Positions 1 to 11,945 of a DNA stretch of 64,000 bases are shown here, piece after piece. How positions within the stretch are numbered: position 1 is the first letter of the stretch; every line of letters starts with the position of its first letter. The position numbers were made by a program, and so were the translations under genes. Source of the DNA: Bufo bufo (Eukaryota; Chordata; Amphibia; Anura; Bufonidae); the NCBI RefSeq assembly GCF_905171765.1, contig NC_053390.1:334334294-334398293 (forward strand), given 5' to 3'. The notes under the pieces were generated by a model. That model ran no database searches, had not been told where the DNA came from, and worked only from the letters and a program-made list of their open reading frames with translations.

Positions 1-190
1 GAACCGAATTTTGTCGATTTGCCATTCATTGGTGAATTTTTTTTGCGAAACAGCCTTTATGGTGGAAAATTGCTGGGTGATTGTAGACCTTCTTCTGTAT
101 GAACCGAATTACATCAATTAGCCATTCAGTGGTGAAATTTGTTTGTGATACAGCCATTTCTGGGAAAATTGGTTGGTAGCTATAACTTTG
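1..190. repeat. Tandem repeat, about 100-bp period, two copies
   Basis: Two head-to-tail copies begin at about 1 and 101, each starting GAACCGAATT and containing the same GCCATTCA...GGTGAA and ACAGCC...GGAAAATTG blocks. The array is cut by the window edge, so copy number is unknown. It lies just upstream of a plus-strand hAT transposase relic, the same position relative to the transposase as the arrays in the other large hATs here. Confidence 0.7.
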
Positions 191-229
191 GTCAAGGACA
201 ATATATGTCCTTTACGGTCCACTAGGTAA

Positions 230-1890
230 ATGTGGTTCCAACCCAGCTACACCAGCAACTTGGCCAGGTGATGCCGCTTCTGCCTCCATGTTCTCACGCC
301 ATTGGTCCTGCGACAATGTCCGCCTCTGCCTCCTTATCCTCCACTGTGTCCTCAGCCTATACTGCAGGGACAATTCACAATGCCACTTCAGCATACCACA
401 TGTGCAGGGCACGGCGGTGTCACGCTGCTCTGCACCTCGCTTGCCTGTGCAAACAGAGTCACACAGGGGAGGAACTGCTCCGTGTCATTCATCAAGAAAT
501 CGAATCCTGACTTTCTCTGCGACAACTCAAAATCGGAACCATGGTAACCAACAACAGTAAGAACATTGTCTCGGCGCTGCGTCCAGGAGGGCTGAGCCAT
601 GTGCCCTGCATGGCACATGTGTTCAATCTGGTTGTCAAGCGGTTCCTGAAATTTTCCACCCATCTGCAAGACATCACAAAAATGACCAGGAAACTTTGTA
701 TGCACTTCATCCACTCGTACACTGCAAAGCACACCCTCCTTGAGCTGCAACAGCAGAACGGCATCCCCACAACATAGGCTGATTTGCGACGTTTCTACCT
801 GTTGATATTCCACCCTCCATATGTTGGACCGACTATACGAATAAAGAAAGGCTATAAGCGATTTCTTGATGATCCAAGCGGACAGGAGTACTCCTCTGTG
901 TAACTTCGATGTCAGCCAGTGGCAGCTCATGCGTGACACCTGCCGTTTGCTCAGGCCCTTTGAGGAGGCCACATTATTTATGTCCTGGAACAGATGCTGG
1001 TAAATCTGGATGGTCAGGGAGATGTGGCGCCTAGATCTCACGGCCACATGAGCCCTTTGGGGGCTGAACTGGAGGAGGAGCAGGAGGAGGACATTGGAGC
1101 ACAAGCAATGTGTTGCGAAATTAGTGGCTTTTCTACAAGGGGACAGGAGAGGAGGAGCAGGAGCAGCCAGAGGAGCTACAGGGTGATGAGGAAGACGAGG
1201 CAGAGGACCCAGATACACCGTGGCAGTATGCAGTGGAGATGGAGGCAGGGAGTCCCTCCGAGTCACTTGCACAAATGGCCCGATGCATGCTCACTTGCTT
1301 GCGTAGTGACAGCCGAATTTTCACCATTCGGCAGAGGCTCTCTACCTTGTTGGACCCTTACTACTGGTCCAAAATGGGGGCCTTTTTTACACCCGCTGAG
1401 AGGGAGGACAAACTGAATTACTATACTGAAATCCTATGTAGTCAGTTGGCTGCTGCCTATCTGCCTATCATCTGCCATCCTCTCGCAGGTCTGACCAGGG
1501 GGGCCCTCTGCTCTCACGTTCCTCTGCCATGGCTGCTGTGGCAGGGTTGGGGTGGCAGGAGCAGTTCCAGCTCCATCAGCAGCAGCTTAAGTCTAGAGTC
1601 GGTGATGACCAGCTTTCTTCACCGGCCTAGTGAAGAAAGTTCTCACCAGCAGCAGCAGCTAGTCCTGGAGCAGGACCTGAACCAACAGGTGGTGGCATAC
1701 TTGGACAGTACCCTACCACCCAACATTGAAGATCCGCTGGACTAGTGGGCAGACAAACTGGAATTGTGGCCGCAACTAGCAGAGTTTGACCTGGAAAAGC
1801 TGTCCTGCCCGGCCAGTGTGGCATCAGAGCGGGTGTTTCGTGCCTGTCTACCCAAAATGTGGAGAGACGGACCATTGTCAAGATGAATCA
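230..1890 (+). pseudogene. Decayed hAT-superfamily transposase, middle and C-terminal parts
   Basis: Translation pieces in changing plus frames match the hAT transposases elsewhere in this window. HTGEELLRVIHQEIES (near 465-510) matches their HTGPALL block. HVPCMAHVFNLVVKRF (about 598-648) is the conserved C-x2-H helix block. MARCMLTCLRSD...LLDPYYW (about 1275-1370) matches the LQCLxxDP...LLDPRYK stretch. After a stop at 1743, LWPQLAEFDLEKLSCPASVASERVF (about 1762-1840) is the C-terminal dimerisation region with the S-E-R acidic residue. No BED finger or RG-rich N terminus is visible, so it is 5'-incomplete as well as frameshifted. It is the only large hAT transposase here on the plus strand. 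Not functional. Confidence 0.75.
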
Positions 1891-2021
1891 GGTGTGTATC
1901 AGCTAGGATTTCCACCCACCAGTGCCTGATGCATCCGACTAGATCATCCATGGTGCCACACCAACACTTTAACAAAAGAGACCAGTTTCTTCTGGCTACC
2001 TGCCTCAGCTACTATTCTGTA

Positions 2022-2352
2022 GTGTTGAGTGCGAATATTCTTATAACAAATTTTAATCGCGAATATCGGCATGAGAATTTGCAAATATTTAGAATATAGT
2101 GCTATATATTCGTAATGAAGTCATGATTCCTCGCTGCTTAAGTTGCTTAAGCAAGAATCAGGGAGGAATCATGTGTTCAGATGGCAAAAAATTATTGTAT
2201 TGAGCACGCACTATTCGCATATTACGCGATCATGACCTTGCTGATTTTCGCGTAAAAAAAAAAGAATGTAGAGTATAACGAATATTCGAATTCACTAATA
2301 TATGACAAATATTCGACAAAATATTAGCGAAATATCACGAATTTGAACATGA
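2022..2352. repeat. hAT-type terminal/MITE sequence rich in AATATTCG motifs
   Basis: The block starts TAGTGTTGAGTGCGAATATT and carries many GCGAATAT/ATATTCGC motifs in both orientations (2040-2075, 2205-2215, 2278-2290, 2310-2340). The TAG start followed by a GAGYGAA-like motif resembles the ends of the hATs at 5085 and 14164. I could not find a matching 8-bp target duplication, so this is either the 3' end of the element whose transposase is at 230-1890 or a separate internally deleted copy. Confidence 0.45.
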
Positions 2353-2494
2353 CTTATGCCGATCATCACTACTATACCGATGCTGCCACTCGCCTGATGC
2401 CACACATCTGATGCCAAGTGCTCCTTCTTACACCCACCATCATCACCAGGTACTGTTATTGCCACCCACCTCCACACTCTGTCACTGGCTCACT

Positions 2495-2735
2495 CTGTGA
2501 CTCCTGATGCTGCTGCTACCTCCACAATATGTGACCTTGCCACTCTGTGGTCTCCTTATGCTGCCAACTCCATACTGTCATTGTGCCATTCTGTGGCCTC
2601 CTCCTGATGCTGCTGCCACCTCCACACTCTGTTATGGTGCCACTATGTGGCCTCCTGATGCTGCCGCCACCTCACCACTATGTCATAGGGCCACTCTGTG
2701 GACTTCTCATGCTGTTCACACCCACGCCACTTCAT
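2495..2735. repeat. Pyrimidine-rich minisatellite
   Basis: Irregular tandem copies of a roughly 45-65 bp unit built from CACTNTGTGGCCTCCTGATG and CTGCTGCCACCTCCACA. Copy boundaries are blurred by indels. Short frames through it are repeat artefacts. Confidence 0.7.
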
Positions 2736-3540
2736 GACTGGTCCACTATTTTGCCTTTCAGCCTGGCTGACAACATCCATTATTTGACCCTTCTTCTGAT
2801 CTGTCAGAATAAAGGAAAAATGAGACGCACAACGGATCCTATCAGTGTAGCAGCTATAAGACCTGTATGGTTCCATCAGAATTGGCTTTTGATTTGGTAG
2901 CCAAAAGCAGGAGTGGGTACAAAACACAGAAGAAAGGGCAAATATTCTATTCACGTGTCATTTCTGTTTTGGATCCACTCCTGGTTTTTTTTGCATTAGC
3001 AATACTGATGGATTACTGACCAAATGATGACCGAGTGAAGGCGGTTGCTCAACAGACAGGATCCTTTTTTTGGGGGCAATTGTTCTGACAAATCAGAGAA
3101 AGGGCAAAATAATCAATGACGTCAACACAAACTTACTGCTGACACCCTCTCCCCTCTGTCGGGGGGCTCTACTTTTATAAGCGTTTAATAGAACAGGTTC
3201 TGTAGACATCTATGTGGAATCAGCTGATGACGGAGTAAAAGGAGTGCGCTTCTTCTTGGCTTTAACATCAACCTGTAAATCTGAGTTCATACTTGAGTTA
3301 TTTGGTCAGTTTTGGCCCCATGACTGCCCAAATAAGTGAAGTGTGCAGTGATTCTAAGAGTGACGCCTGTCATCTGCATGTCATACTGACTCACATACTG
3401 ACATATTGTTTCACTACCACAGCAGACTCCCTATGCATGTTACTGCAAGATACAGTGTTCTACACCACTATAAAGGCTCTCTGCAGCCAGGAAATAGCCT
3501 TTTTTTAACTCTATTCGGTGCAAATAAATTTGTAGTAAAA
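2736..3540. other. Non-coding stretch with a small foldback
   Basis: No credible gene. At about 2893-2990 two blocks (GCAGGAGTGGGTACAAAACA and its near-complement TTTTGGATCCACTCCTG) can form a hairpin with arms of about 25-30 bp and look like part of a dispersed repeat. The rest, to the AT-rich block at 3500-3580, shows no clear structure. Confidence 0.4.
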
Positions 3541-3622
3541 CTAATTTTTTCGAAAAATTTGCCAAATCTCTAATGGTGAGCAACAGGCTAAAGAACTGTT
3601 AATATACTCACTATATCAGACA

Positions 3623-3770
3623 GTAGGATGGCACCAGCCCCAAAACTGCTGTATGTATGGAACCTCCTGTTATTATTATATGTGTTATTTGTGACAGATG
3701 CTATATGGTCTGTAATTAATATGCATAACATATTCACATATTAGTGTGGTTTATAAACATTTTCTTTATT
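3623..3770. repeat. Dispersed repeat segment, inverted copy at 62063-62203
   Basis: The stretch from TCAGACAGTAGGATGGCACC through the TTAGTGTGGTTTATAAACAT block reappears in reverse complement near the far end of the window with scattered mismatches. Its 3' side abuts the TTAA of the piggyBac-type element. Confidence 0.65.
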
Positions 3771-3772
3771 AA

Positions 3773-4853
3773 CCCCTTCCTGACATCCACCATACATGTA
3801 TGGCACTGCATACAAGGCATTTCTGCAAAGCACTGTACATGTATATTGAAGTGATCGGAGGGTAAGCTGTGCTCTCATTATCACTGCAGGGGTTTTGCTT
3901 AGACTAACAGCCAGGCTAAAGCTGTAACTGCCAAGATTGGAGATAACTCCAATATCAGCTTTTAAACCCTTTAGATGCAGCGGTCAATGCTGACTACTGT
4001 ATCTAAAGGGTTTACAGAGTGAGGAGGCTTCTTCACTCACTCTATCTGCTCCCTGCAGTGCAATAAAAAACAGCCAATTGTTGCGACGGCAGCTGGGGGC
4101 CTTACAAAAGCCTCCGTGTCTGCCATATATGGAAGCATATCAGAAACTGCCAGAAGCAGGGTTTGATAGGCAAAGAGTCAGTGTAAAACTGACAGGTGTA
4201 ATGTAATACAATACAACAGGGAAATACTGCACTCTGGGCCCTTGGAAGCTTTTTTTATCTAAATAAAAGTGCTTTCTTGTATATCGAATAAACACCCAGA
4301 TGACATAAAGGTATGGTTATAATGCTTTTATAATGTTCTAATGGCTATTGCTGTTAGTTTTATTGGTGACAAACTTTTTAAGTCCAGAAAATTTTAGGGG
4401 TGCATAAAACATGGGATCATTTATGGAGGTTGATATTATATAGGCCCTTCAACGTCACTTGAAAACTGATTTAGTCCTTAAAGTCAGTTTTAGAAATTTT
4501 CTTGAAAATTTTAAAAAATGTTTAAAAAATTTAGAAGCCTTCAAAGAATCGAAAAAAAAAAATGACATAAAAAATTATGGAAACATAAAACAGATATGGT
4601 AAATGTTAATAATTAACTATTTTGTTTGATATGACTATATGACTTGTGCTAATTTTCCTGATTTTTTTGTAAATTTTGGATATTTTATAAATAAATATAA
4701 AACATTTCAACTCAAATTTACCACCAACATGAAGTGCCGCGTGTTACAATAAAAGCAGTCTCAGAATCAGTTGGAAATATAAAGGCATTCCAGTATTATT
4801 ACAATATACTGTAAAGTGTCAGATTTGGAAAATGAGGCTTTGTCAGGAAGGGG
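3773..4853. mobile_element. Non-autonomous piggyBac-type element, TTAA target duplication
   Basis: The left end CCCCTTCCTGACA (3773-3785) is the exact reverse complement of the right end TGTCAGGAAGGGG (4841-4853), and both are immediately flanked by TTAA (3769-3772 and 4854-4857). A CCC-start inverted repeat at a duplicated TTAA is the piggyBac hallmark. A subterminal palindrome CCATACATGTATGG lies at about 3789-3802. No transposase frame is present in the 1081 bp, so it is a deletion derivative moved in trans. A Kolobok-type origin is the main alternative, because that group also uses TTAA. Confidence 0.8.
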
Positions 4854-4857
4854 TTAA

Positions 4858-5076
4858 ACTAAGTTCAATTATTTATTCATCCTGTTGTCTCCTGTATCCA
4901 CAAAATTTTGAATACGAGTTATAAAGACAAATAGGTTTTTATTCTAATGAAATTTCTGAGATGTAGTTAAGAGTAGTGTTGTTCATGCTGCTAATAACCT
5001 AGAGTGAACAGTGAATCATTCAATATTCCTCAGAATAAGTTGTTTAAATATCACCTAGATTACTGCTATTTTACTG
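4858..5076. other. Short AT-rich spacer
   Basis: No gene or repeat recognised between the piggyBac-type element and the target duplication of hAT element 1. Confidence 0.5.
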
Positions 5077-5084
5077 CCCGCAAC

Positions 5085-5240
5085 TAGAGTTGAGCGAACA
5101 CCTGGATGTTCGGGTTCGAGAAGTTCGGCCGAACTTCCCGGAAATGTTCGGGTTCGGGATCCGAACCCGATCCGAACTTCGTCCCGAACCCGAACCCCAT
5201 TGAAGTCAATGGGGACCCGAACTTTTGGGCACTAAAAAGG
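5085..5240. promoter_or_regulatory. Left terminal and subterminal motif cluster of hAT 1 (probable transposase-binding region)
   Basis: After the terminal TAGAGTTGAGCGAAC, the region is packed with TTCGGGTTCG and its complement CGAACCCGAA plus the palindrome TTCGGCCGAA. The same motifs occur at the right end (12355-12445) and at both ends of hAT 2. Repeated subterminal motifs are where hAT transposases usually bind; that role is inferred here. Confidence 0.55.
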
Positions 5241-5379
5241 CTGTAAAACAGCCCAGGAAAGAGCTAGAGGGCTGCAAAAGGCAGCAACATGTAGGTAAAT
5301 CCCCTGCAAACAAATGTGGATAGGGAAATGAATTAAAATTAAAATAAAAAAAATAAAAATGAACCAATATGAATTGGAC

Positions 5380-6880
5380 AGAGGTCCCATAGCAGAGAAT
5401 CTGGCTTCACGTCAGCAGAGAATCAGTCTCTTCATGCCATAGCAAAGAATCTGGCTTCATGTCAGCAGAGAATCAGTCTCTTCATGCCATAGCAGAGAAT
5501 CTGGCACCATGTCAGCGCAGAATCAGTCTTCATGTCATAGCAGAGAATCAGGCTTCACGTCACCCACCACTGGAACAGGCCACTGTCACACATTTAGGCC
5601 CAGGCACCCAGGCAGAGGAGAGAGGTCCCGTAACAGAGAATCTGGCCTTATGTCAGCGCAGAATCAGTCTTCATGTCATAGCAGAGAATCAGGCTTCACG
5701 TCACCCACCACTGGAACAGGCCACTGTCACACATTTAGGCCCAGGCACCCAGGCAGAGGAGAGAGGTCCCGTAACAGAGAATCTGGCCTTATGTCAGCGC
5801 AGAATCTGTCTTCATGTCATAGCAGAGAATCAGGCTTCACGTCACCCACCACTGGAACAGGCCACTGTCACACATTTAGGCCCAGGCACCCAGGCAGAGG
5901 AGAGAGGTCCCGTAACAGAGAATCTGGCCTTATGTCAGCGCAGAATCTGTATTCATGTCATAGCAGAGAATCAGGCTTCACGTCACCCACCACTGGAACA
6001 GGCCACTGTCACACATTTAGGCCCCGGCACCCAGACAGAGGAGAGAGGTCCTGTAACAGAGAATCTGGCCTTATGTCAGCACGAATCTGTCTTCATGTCA
6101 TAGCAGAGAATCAGGCTTCACGTCACCCACCACTGGAACAGGCCACTGTCACATATTTAGGCCCAGGCAGAGAAGAGAGGACCCGTAACAGAGAATCTGG
6201 CCTTATGTCAGCGCAGAATCTGTATTCATGTCATAGCAGAGAATCAGGCTTCACGTCACCCACCACTGGAACAGGACACTGTCACACATTTAGGCCCAGG
6301 CACCCAGACAGAGGAGAGAGGTCGCGTAACAGAGAATCTGGCCTTATGTCAGCGCAGAATCTGTCTTCATGTCATAGCAGAGAATCAGGCTTCACGTCAC
6401 CCACCACTGGAACAGGACACTGTCACACATTTAGGCCCAGGCACCCAGGCAGAGGAGAGAGGTCCCGTAACAGAGAATCTGGCCTTATGTCAGCGCAGAA
6501 TCTGTCTTCATGTCATAGCAGAGAATCAGGCTTCACGTCACCCACCACTGGAACAGGCCACTGTCACACATTTAGGCCCAGGCACCCAGGCAGAGGAGAG
6601 AGGTCCCGTAACAGAGAATCTGGCCTGATGTCAGCGCAGAATCAGTCTTCATGTCATAGCAGAGAATCAGGCTTCACGTCACCCACCACTGGAACAGGCC
6701 ACTGTCACATATTTAGGCCCAGGCAGAGGAGAGAGGTCGCGTAACAGAGAATCTGGCTTCATGTCAGCACAGAATAAGTCTTCATGTCATAGCAGAGAAT
6801 CAGGCTTCACGTCACCCACCACTGGAACAGGCAACTGTCACACATTTAGGCCCAGGCACCCAGACAGAGGAGAGGTTCAT
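5380..6880. repeat. 141-bp minisatellite array in hAT 1
   Basis: The phase marker GGCTTCACGTCACCCACC recurs at 5551, 5692 and 5833, a strict 141-bp period, for about nine or more copies with a few shortened units (for example near 6150 and 6710). Shorter degenerate units precede it at 5380-5550. Because 141 is divisible by three and the unit lacks stops in two frames, it generates spurious frames of 411 and 214 codons. Each unit contains ATTTAGGCCC and CACCCAGGCA, also found in the 92-bp arrays of hAT 2. Confidence 0.9.
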
Positions 6881-6989
6881 TCAACTTTGGGTTGCCCCGC
6901 AATATAATGGTAAAATGAAATTAAAAATAGTATTGAATGAGGAAGTGCCCTGGAGTAGAATAATATATTGTTAAGGGGAGGTAGTTAAT

Positions 6990-9900
6990 ATCTAATCTGC
7001 ACAAGGGATGGACAGGTCCTGTGGGATCCATGCCTGGTTCATTTTTATGAACGTCAGCTTGTCCACATTGGCTGTAGACAGGCGGCTGCGTTTGTCTGTA
7101 ATGACGCCCCCTGCCGTGCTGAATACAAGTTTCAGACAAAACGCTGGCCGGCACGGTGCAGGCCAGCCACCTCAAGGCATAAAAGGCTAGCTCTGCCACG
7201 AGTGGACAATTTGGAGACCCCGAAGTAGAATTGGGGCCGAATCATCATCCAGGTAACGTGGAGGGGTGTGCTCAGGTACCTGTTCCACATGTTAGTGAAA
7301 TTGTTGCCTTCCCTACGTAACACGTTCCGTATCAGTTGGTGGTGCACTTTAGTCTGTGGCGTGTTGACAAAACTTTTCCACATCTCTGCATGCTAACCCT
7401 GCCCTCAGAGGAGCTGGGCGTGACACAGCTGCATTGGCGACCTCTTGCTCCTCCTCTGCCTTCGCCTTGGGCTTCCACTGGTTCCCCTGTGACATTTGGG
7501 AATGCTCTCAGTAGGCGCGTCTACCAACGTGCGCTTGTACTCGCGGCCATCTTCCTATCACGCTCCAGTGTAGGAAGTAAGGGTGGGCACATTGTCTTTG
7601 TACCGGGGATCCAGCATGGTGGCAACCCAGTAGTCCGCCACACGTTAAAATGTGGGCAACATGTAGTCGCTCATGTGTGCCAGGCTGCCCAGAGGTAAGG
7701 ACAAGCTGTCCGATGTGGGAGGCGTATCGTCATCGTCCTGTGTTTCCCCCCAGCCACGCACCAGTGATGGGCCCGAGCTGCTTTGGGTGCCACCCCGCTG
7801 TGAACATGCTTCATCCTCATCCTCCTCCACCTCCTCCTCATCCTCGTCCTCCTCGTCCTCCAGTAGTGGGCCCTGTCTGGCCACATTTGTACCTGGCCTC
7901 TGGTGTTGCAAAAAACCTCCCTCTGAGTCACTTCGAAGAGACTGGCCTGAAAGTGCTAAAAATGACCCCTCTTCCTCCTCTTCCTCCTGGGCCACCTCCT
8001 CTTCCATCATCGCCCTAAGTGTTTTCTCAAGGAGACATAGAAGTGGTATTGTAACGCTGATAACGGCGTCATCGCCACTGGCCATGTTGGTGGAGTACTC
8101 GAAACAGCGCAACAGGGCACACAGGTCTCGCATGGAGGCCCAGTCATGGTGGTGAAGTGGGTCTGATCCACAGTGCGACTGACCCGTGCGTGCTGCAGCT
8201 GAAACTCCACTTAGGGCCTGCTGCTGCTCGCACAGTCTGTCCAGCATATGCAATGTGGAGTTTCCACCTGTTGGGCACGTCGCATATGAGGCGGTGAGCT
8301 GGAAGGCCGAAGTTACGCTGTAGCGCAGACAGGCGAGCCAGCGGCAGGGTGTGAACGCCGGAAGCGCTAACAGACGGCCCGCACTTTATGCAGCAGCTCT
8401 GACATGTCGGGTAGTTGCGAATGAACTTCTGCACCACCAAATTCAGCACATGCGCCAGGCAAGGGATGTGCGTCAAACCGGCTAGTCCCAGAGCTGCAAC
8501 GAGATTTCGCCCATTATCGCACACCACCAGGCCGGGCTTGAGGCTCACCGGCAGCAACCACTCGTCGGTCTGTTGTTCTATACCCCGCCACAACTCCTGT
8601 GCGGTGTGGGGCCTGTCCCCCAAACATATGAGTTTCAGAATGGCCTGCTGACGTTTACCCTGTGCTGTGCTGAAGTTGGTGGTGAAGGTGTGTGGCTGAC
8701 TGGATGAGCAGGTGGAAGAAGAGGAGGAGGAAGCTGAGTAGGAGGAGGGAGACAGGAGGCAAAGAATGTTGCCCTGCGATCCTTGGCGGCGGAAGGACGT
8801 GCGCCAAACAGCTCTCCGCCTGGGGCCCAGCCGCCACTACATTTACCCAGTGTGCAGTTAGGGAGATATAGCGTCCCTGGCCGTGCTTACTGGTCCACGT
8901 ATCTGTGGTTAGGTGGACCTTGCCACAGATGGCGTTGCGCAGTGCACACTTGATTTTATCGGACACTTGTTTGTGCAGGAAGGCACGGCTCTCTTGGAGA
9001 AGTAGTGGCGGCTGGGAACAACATACTGTGGGACAGCAAGTGACATGAGCTGTTGAAGCTGTGTGTGTCCACCAGCCTAAATGACAGCATTTCATAGGCC
9101 AGTAGTTTAGAAATGCTGGCATTCAGGGCCAGGGATCGAGGGTGGCTAGGTGGGAATTTACGCTTTCTCTCAAATGTTTGTGAGATGGAGAGCTGAACGC
9201 TGCCGTGTGGACATGGTTGAGATGCTTGGTGACGCAGGTGGTGGTGTTGGTGGTACATCCCATGTTTGCTGGGCGGCAGGTGCCAACGTTCCTCCAGAGG
9301 TGGAGGAAGAGGCCGAGGCGGCGGCAGGCAGCAGCAGAAGAGCCGAGGCGGCGGCAGCAGCAGAAGAGGCCAGGCGGCAGCAGCAGAAGAGGTAGCAGGG
9401 GAGCCTGAGTGACTTCCTGTTTTTAAGGTGTTTACTCCACTGCAGTTCATGCTTTGCATGCAGGTGCCTGGTCATGCAGGTTGTGCTAAGGTTCAGAACG
9501 TTAATGCCTCGCTTCAGGCTCTGATGGCACAGCGTGCAAACCACTCGGGTCTTGTCGTCAGCACATTGTTTGAAGAAGTGCCATGCCAGGGAACTCCTTG
9601 AAGCTGCCTTTGGGGTGCTCGGTCCCAGATGGCGGCGGTCAGTAGCAGGCGGAGTCTCTTGGCGGCGGGTGTTCTGATTTTGCCCACTGCTCCCTCTTTT
9701 GCTACGCTGTTGGCTCGGTCTCACCACTGCCTCTTCCTCCGAACTGTGAAAGTCAGTGGCACGACCTCTATTCCATGTGGGGTCTAGGACCTCATCGTCC
9801 CCTGCATCGTCTTCCACCCAGTCTTGATCCCTGACCTCCTGTTCAGTCTGCACACTGCAGAAAGACGCAGCAGTTGTCACCTGTGTTTCGTCATCATCAG

Positions 9901-10433
9901 AGACGTGCTAAGGTGGTATTCCCATGTCCTCATCATCAGGAAAAATAAGTGGTTGTGCGTTAGTGCATTCTATCTCTTCCCACCCCTGGGGAAGGGCTAG
10001 GTGGATGCCCTTGGGAAACCCTGGCAGCAGAGTCTTCAAACAGCATAAGAGACTGCTGCATAACTTGAGGCTCAGACAGTTTCCCCGATATGCATGGGGG
10101 TGATGTGACAGACCGATGGCTTGGTTTTCATGCGCCATCTGTGCGCTTTCTGCAGAAGACTGGGTGGGAGATAATGTGAACGTGCTGGATCCACTTTCGG
10201 CCACCCAATTGACTAATACCTGTACCTGCTCAGGCCTTACCATCCTTAGAACGGCATTGGGCCCCACCAAATATCGGCTGTAAATTCTGCTGGCTACTGG
10301 GGACCTGAGGTAGTTGGTTCACTAGGACGTGTGGCTGTGCAGAACGCCACCTCCTCTCCCAGCACCAGAGGGTCCACTAACACCCACCACTACCATGTCC
10401 ACGTCCGCGGCCCTTATTAGATGTTTTCCTCAT
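6990..10433 (-). pseudogene. hAT 1 transposase, frameshifted
   Basis: A DDE-type RNase H-fold transposase for cut-and-paste transposition in the nucleus. Reading the minus strand from ATG at 10433: a basic RG-rich N terminus (MRKTSNKGRGRGHG); an acidic Ser-rich stretch; a BED zinc finger near 9480-9600 (C-x2-C in VVCTLCHQSL, followed by H-x4-H in TRHLHAKH); the core with LTTDTWTSKHGQG near 8910 supplying the first Asp; VVCDNGRNLVAALG near 8515 with the second; CLAHVLNLVVQKF near 8440; a long Glu/Asp linker near 7800-7870; and the C-terminal segment ending near 6995 with NVDKLTFIKMNQAW-like sequence. The domains fall in several frames, so at least five frameshifts are needed to join them. The order and nearly full span show this is the autonomous-type gene, now inactive. 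Confidence 0.85.
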
Positions 10434-10449
10434 TGTTCCCGTTCACCAC

Positions 10450-11470
10450 AATTTTGAGAATGGCAAATTTGGGGAATGCTTTTTCAACCCAGAACAAAAA
10501 GTCTGCTTTGACGGTCACTACAAATAACTTGACCAGCTAAAACAGTGCAGATTTGGTTGAATAGAGATGTGAGACCTGTTTTTTTTTGCGCTGTGTGACA
10601 GGGTATAGGTTTAATCACAGAATCACACTTCTATCAGCACGCTAGCGTGTGTCTTAGGTTTTTCTGAATGACACTATCAATACCTTCAATGTAAGATTTT
10701 CTTTTTGGGATAGATTTCAAGTAGGCCTCAAATACCAGAAACTAGTTATTTTGAGAATGGCAAATTTGGGAATGCTTTTTCAACCCAGAACAAAAAGTCT
10801 GCTTTTACGGTCACTACAAATAACTTGACCAGCTAAAACACTGCAGATTTGGTGAATAGAGATGTGAGACCTGTTTTTTTTTGCGCTGTGTGACAGGTAT
10901 AGGTTTAATCACAGAATCACACTTCTATCAGCACGCTAGCGTGTGTCTTAGGTTTTTCTGAATGACACTATCAATACCTTCAATGTAATATTTTCTTTTT
11001 GGGATAGATTTCAAGTAGGCCTCAAATACCAGAAACTAGTTATTTTGAGAATGGCAAATTTGGGATGCTTTTTCAACCCAGAACAAAAAGTCTGCTTTTA
11101 CGGTCACTACAAATAACTTGACCAGCTAAAAACACTGCAGATTTGGTTGAATAGAGATGTGAGACCTGTTTTTTTTTTGCGCTGTGTGACAGGTATAGGT
11201 TTAATCACAGAATCACCACTTCTATCAGCACGCTAGCGTGTGTCTTAGGTTTTTCTGAATTGACACTATCAATACCTTCAATGTAAGATTTTCTTTTGGG
11301 ATAGATTTAAAGTAGGCCTCAAATACCAGAAACTAGTTATTTGGAGAATGGCAAATTTGGGAATGCTTTTTCAACCCAGAAAAAAAAGTGTGCTTTTACG
11401 GTCAATACAAATAACTTGACCAGCTAAAACAGTACAGATTTGGTTGAATAGAAATGTCAGGTCTATTTTT
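10450..11470. repeat. 296-bp tandem array upstream of the hAT 1 transposase
   Basis: GAGAATGGCAAATTTGG begins units at 10456, 10753, 11047 and 11344, spacing 294-297 bp, with very high copy-to-copy identity apart from homopolymer length changes. It lies just upstream of the transposase start (minus strand), so it occupies the promoter/5' leader region. Confidence 0.9.
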
Positions 11471-11479
11471 TAGGCGCTG

Positions 11480-11945
11480 GGTGACAGGCTCAACTTGCCC
11501 CTGATGTAATATATGGCCAAAAAATAACCACTACTGTTGATGGTTAAATGCACTTGGGTGACACAGGCTCAGCCTGCACCAGATGTAGTATATGGCCAAA
11601 AAATAATCAGACTGTTGATGGTTAAATGCACTTGGGTGACACAGGCTCAGCCTGCAGCTGATGTAGGATATAGCACAAAATAACCACACTATCGATGGTT
11701 AAATACACTTGGGTGACACAGGCTCAGCCTGCAGCTGATGTAGTATATGGCCAAAAATAATCAGACTGTTGATGGTTAAATGCACTTGGGTGACACAGGC
11801 TCAGCCTGCAGCTGATGTAGTATATGGCCAAACAATAACCAGACTGTTGATGGTTAAATGCACTTCGGTGACACAGGCTCAGCCTGCAGCTGATGTAGGA
11901 TATAGCACAAAATAACCACACTATCGATGGTTAAATACACTTGGT
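11480..11945. repeat. 77-bp tandem array in hAT 1
   Basis: GGTGACACAGGCTCAGCCTGC recurs at about 11555, 11634, 11711, 11788 and 11865, period 77-79 bp. Each unit also carries GATGTAGTATATGGCC and GTTGATGGTTAAATGCACTT. It is followed by the right subterminal region of the element. Confidence 0.9.

Noticed and set aside
5459..6744. Open frames of 214 and 411 codons on the plus strand
   Set aside because: They are produced by a stop-free 141-bp tandem unit whose length is a multiple of three; two frames are open at once and there is no domain.
7800..7870. Serine-rich plus-strand frame over the CTCCTC repeats
   Set aside because: It is the antisense of the Glu/Asp linker of the minus-strand hAT transposase, whose flanking domains are recognisable.
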